9,342 nt of DNA from an uncultured Clostridia bacterium. Lineage in GTDB: Bacteria; Bacillota_A; Clostridia; TANB77; CAG-508. Below are positions 7,715 to 9,342 of this stretch, in pieces (position 1 is the stretch's first letter; every line of letters starts with the position of its first letter). A model generated the notes under the pieces. That model saw only the letters and a list, made by a program, of their open reading frames with translations. It was not told the DNA's origin and ran no database searches. A program made the position numbers and the translations under genes. Location: assembly GCA_947628335.1 (NCBI GenBank), contig CANQZT010000051.1, positions 1-9,342 of the forward strand, in the 5' to 3' direction.

Positions 7715-7978
7715 CTACATTATTTCTCTTTTATGACTATATTTCAGCTTAGTTGCCATTCCACCTCTTATATGTCTCTCTGCTTTATTTTCATCTAAAA
7801 TTTTTCTCACTTCTATTGCAAGGACTGGGTTTATCTTCTGTAATCTTTCACTTACGTCTTTATGTACTGTACTTTTACTAATTCCAAACTTTTTAGCTGC
7901 TCCTCTTACAGTATCTCCACTATCTATTATATAATGTGCTAAATTTACTGCTCGTTCTTCTATGTATATTTTTCCCAA
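7715..7978 (-). CDS. spoIIID: Sporulation transcriptional regulator SpoIIID
   Basis: This DNA-binding protein tunes the sigma-E regulon in the mother cell during sporulation and helps switch on sigma-K. The 87-residue sequence is close to full identity with the family pattern: IEERAVNLAHYIIDSGDTVR, a helix-turn-helix at about 23-42 (GAAKKFGISKSTVHKDVSER), LQKINPVLAIEVRKILDENK, and the basic tail HIRGGMATKLKYSHK. The start is TTG at 7976-7978, preceded by AAGGGGG (7987-7993) eight bases away; no in-frame ATG lies upstream. Its own sigma-E-like promoter sits at 8012-8040 and its own terminator follows. Confidence 0.96.
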   Translation of the reverse strand: MGKIYIEERAVNLAHYIIDSGDTVRGAAKKFGISKSTVHKDVSERLQKINPVLAIEVRKILDENKAERHIRGGMATKLKYSHKREIM

Positions 7979-8011
7979 TTGAAAAACCCCCTTGTAAATA
8001 CTGCTTGATTA

Positions 8012-8040
8012 ATTGTATTCACATGAAGGTTTTATTATTC
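8012..8040 (-). promoter_or_regulatory. Sigma-E-type promoter of spoIIID
   Basis: On the minus strand GAATAAT (8034-8040) and AATACAAT (8012-8019) are separated by exactly 14 bases. As I recall the Bacillus sigma-E consensus, (G/T)(A/C)ATA(A/T)(A/T) - N14 - CATACA(A/C)T, the -35 matches fully and the -10 at seven of eight. spoIIID is a known sigma-E target, which makes the match much more credible. Transcription would start near 8005, about 12 bases before the ribosome binding site. Confidence 0.75.
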
Positions 8041-8103
8041 ATTCATTTTTTTATGACCTAATATTTTTCTAATATATTTTTTGTTTTATACCTCATTTCT
8101 AAT

Positions 8104-8133
8104 AAAGCATTAAAATTTTACTTTTAAAGCTTT
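8104..8133. repeat. Imperfect hairpin upstream of spoIIID
   Basis: AAAGCATTAAAA (8104-8115) pairs with TTTTAAAGCTTT (8122-8133) with a single mismatch and a 6-base loop. No clear T-tract follows on either strand. It could be a weak terminator for the remnants upstream of spoIIID, or a chance structure in AT-rich DNA. Confidence 0.3.
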
Positions 8134-8143
8134 ACTAATTTTA

Positions 8144-8257
8144 TTATTTAATTACCAATCCCAACTTTACAACTGGATTTTTCTCTGCTATAAAAACCTT
8201 CTTTATTTCAATACTTTCTAGAATAACTTGTGTGTATTGCAGTTGTGGACATTTTTC
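8144..8257 (-). other. Unrecognised short reading frame after the RelE-like gene
   Basis: Directly after the RelE-like stop codon, in the same frame, an open stretch reads KCPQLQYTQVILESIEIKKV and then FIAEKNPVVKLGLVIK before a TAA at 8144-8146. It has no start codon with a ribosome binding site. The composition looks protein-like, so it may be the tail of a lost gene, but I do not recognise the family. Apart from this and the hairpin and promoter listed separately, I see nothing in 7994-8257. Confidence 0.3.
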
Positions 8258-8485
8258 TTAGTCTTTATATATTTCTCTTCTATGTCTTATTTCTAAAACT
8301 AAAACCACAATTTCTTCATCTTTAATTTCACATATAATCCTATAATCTCCTATTCTATATCTCCACTGACCAAATCTATTCGAAGTCAATCCTTTGCCAT
8401 GTATTCTAGGATTTTCCGTTCCTTGAATATTCTTTTCTAGCCATCCTATTATTAGTGAGTATATATGTCTATCTAATTTTTTCAA
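8258..8485 (-). CDS. RelE/ParE-family toxin-like protein, N-terminally damaged, no antitoxin seen
   Basis: The 75 readable residues match the RelE superfamily of mRNA-cleaving toxins: KKLDRHIYSLIIGWLEKNI, then NPRIHGKGLTSNRFGQWRYR, IGDYRIICEIKDEEIVVLVL and the C-terminal EIRHRREIYKD. The core strands and the arginine- and histidine-rich C-terminal catalytic region are intact. The beta-1 strand that normally opens these proteins is missing. Upstream the frame reads NSENAKKQ back to a stop at 8528-8530, with no ATG and no ribosome binding site; TTG at 8485 is only the first possible start. A piece reading MRKRWYKITI lies in another frame at 8518-8547 and could be the lost N-terminus after a one-base deletion near 8518. 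No antitoxin gene is adjacent. It is probably a decayed orphan toxin. Confidence 0.6.
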   Translation of the reverse strand: MKKLDRHIYSLIIGWLEKNIQGTENPRIHGKGLTSNRFGQWRYRIGDYRIICEIKDEEIVVLVLEIRHRREIYKD

Positions 8486-8547
8486 TTGTTTCTTTGCATT
8501 TTCAGAATTTTGCTTTGAATTGTGATTTTATACCACCTTTTTCTCAT

Positions 8548-9090
8548 ATAAGTTAAAGATTCTGTTCCTCTTTTTTCTTGTTATAATCTGATGGAATTGG
8601 AATTTTCTTTTTACTTAAGTAATCTGCTATTTGCATTGTACCAAAACCTGCTAAATATTTTTTATATATTAGTTTTACAACGTTTGCTACTTCTTCATCC
8701 AGTTCCTAAATATTTTCCGAGCTTTCTCTTTGATTGCAAAACACTATTTATTTTTTTAGATATATCTTTTGCATACATCTCATTTAATATTGATTTAAAT
8801 GGTGCGATATCATTATTTGATGTATCATAAGTCTTTTGTACTACCATATTGATTTTACCTGCTTCAATATCTGCTATCATTCTATTAAATGCAGGTTTAT
8901 CAAAACTTGTACCACTTACACCATCATCAAAATATTCTGCAATAAAATTTAGTTTGTTTTCCTTAATGTACTCCATTAGCAGTGTACTTTGGTTTACAAT
9001 ACTTTCGCTTTCTTGATATTTTTCTTTTTCTTCATCTTCTCTTGAAAGCCTTATATATAATGAATTACACTTATACAGAGCAAAGTTCAA
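8548..9090 (-). pseudogene. Remnant of a large serine recombinase
   Basis: The 5' part reads CNSLYIRLSREDEEKEKYQE and ends in TSNNDIAPFKSILNEMYAKD followed by ISKKINSVLQSKRKLGKYLG, typical of serine integrases of mobile elements. The catalytic serine of RLSRED is present. At about 8829-8833 the protein jumps from VVQKT to YDTSNND, so the DLSRLGRD block and about 35-40 residues that the family has there are missing. At about 8698 a second deletion drops the PYGYKKD region and shifts frame. Beyond it the recombinase domain resumes as EEVANVVKLIYKKYLAGFGT and MQIADYLSKKKIPIPSDYNK. An A-run at 8571-8576 shifts frame again, leaving RGTESLTY next to the RelE-like piece. The rest of the gene is gone, so it cannot be functional. 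Confidence 0.85.
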
Positions 9091-9098
9091 ATTGAACT
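9084..9098. repeat. Short palindrome at the remnant/phosphatase junction
   Basis: AGTTCAA (9084-9090) and TTGAACT (9092-9098) form a perfect 7-bp inverted repeat around one base, exactly where recombinase homology begins and 14 bases beyond the phosphatase stop. It could be a junction scar or an operator-like site, or it may be chance. Confidence 0.3.
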
Positions 9099-9111
9099 CT
9101 ACTATAAGATT

Positions 9112-9342
9112 TTATCTTTCATCAAAATCTATTTTTCTTTCTTTATAAAACTTTATTTCTCCATTATCGTGAAAGAAACTATTTATTAGTTCTTTATTTT
9201 GAATATTATTTTCTAAAATCCATATACATTTACTTATAAAATTATGGGTAACAACAAGAACAGTTTTTTCTCCATCTTTTAAATGTATTTCATCAAGAAA
9301 ACTTTTTACTCTCTTTAATCCTGCTGCTAGAGTTTCTACACC
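9112..9342 (-). CDS. Histidine phosphatase family protein, C-terminal part (5' end beyond the window)
   Basis: The open frame enters from the right edge and ends at TAA 9112-9114, giving the last 76 residues. GVETLAAGLKRVKSFLDEI is the helix that in phosphoglycerate-mutase-like phosphatases precedes the second catalytic histidine, and TVLVVTHNFIS holds that histidine. The end, NGEIKFYKERKIDF, resembles the usual final strands. The first RHG motif would lie outside the window, so the substrate and full length cannot be judged. It is on the same strand as the recombinase remnant, with a 21-base gap and no clear terminator. Confidence 0.75.
   Translation of the reverse strand, partial: GVETLAAGLKRVKSFLDEIHLKDGEKTVLVVTHNFISKCIWILENNIQNKELINSFFHDNGEIKFYKERKIDFDER

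Overview
The window is strongly AT-rich (roughly three quarters A+T by eye). It carries the sporulation regulator spoIIID, a SleB-type cortex hydrolase, formate-tetrahydrofolate ligase and the asp23/amaP/DUF2273 cell-envelope cluster joined to nusB-xseA-xseB. That combination points to an endospore-forming Clostridia-type Firmicute. I cannot name the species.

Layout: bases 1-1407 hold a plus-strand MFS transporter with a good sigma-A promoter, read through one single-base frameshift. A 16-bp perfect hairpin (1434-1472) separates it from the convergent minus-strand genes. Everything from 1471 to 7978 is on the minus strand. In transcription order these are spoIIID (own sigma-E-like promoter, own terminator), asp23, amaP, DUF2273, nusB, xseA (one single-base frameshift), xseB, a DUF212/divergent-PAP2 membrane protein, fhs, then a terminator hairpin and sleB. 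Gaps from asp23 to fhs are 14-79 bases, so one long housekeeping operon is likely, bracketed by two sporulation genes. Bases 7979-9111 are accessory and decayed: an unrecognised reading frame, an orphan RelE-like toxin with a damaged N-terminus, and a serine recombinase remnant with two internal deletions. The window ends inside a histidine-phosphatase gene (9112-9342).

The most striking observation: the two otherwise intact genes that need a +1 shift (MFS and xseA) both do so exactly at an in-frame CGG codon. I scanned every CGG (plus) and CCG (minus) in the window, and these are the only two in-frame CGG codons in any gene. In both, skipping the C gives a GGN glycine codon and restores the expected protein, and the unshifted frame stops within one to three codons. 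Either this genome does not decode CGG normally and tolerates or uses +1 shifting there (CGGN read as Gly), or two independent sequence errors happened to look the same. It deserves a genome-wide check.

A second theme is layered intergenic hairpins. Upstream of asp23 and of sleB, the terminator hairpin of the preceding gene overlaps the expression signals of the next one: the -10 box for asp23, and the Shine-Dalgarno for sleB.
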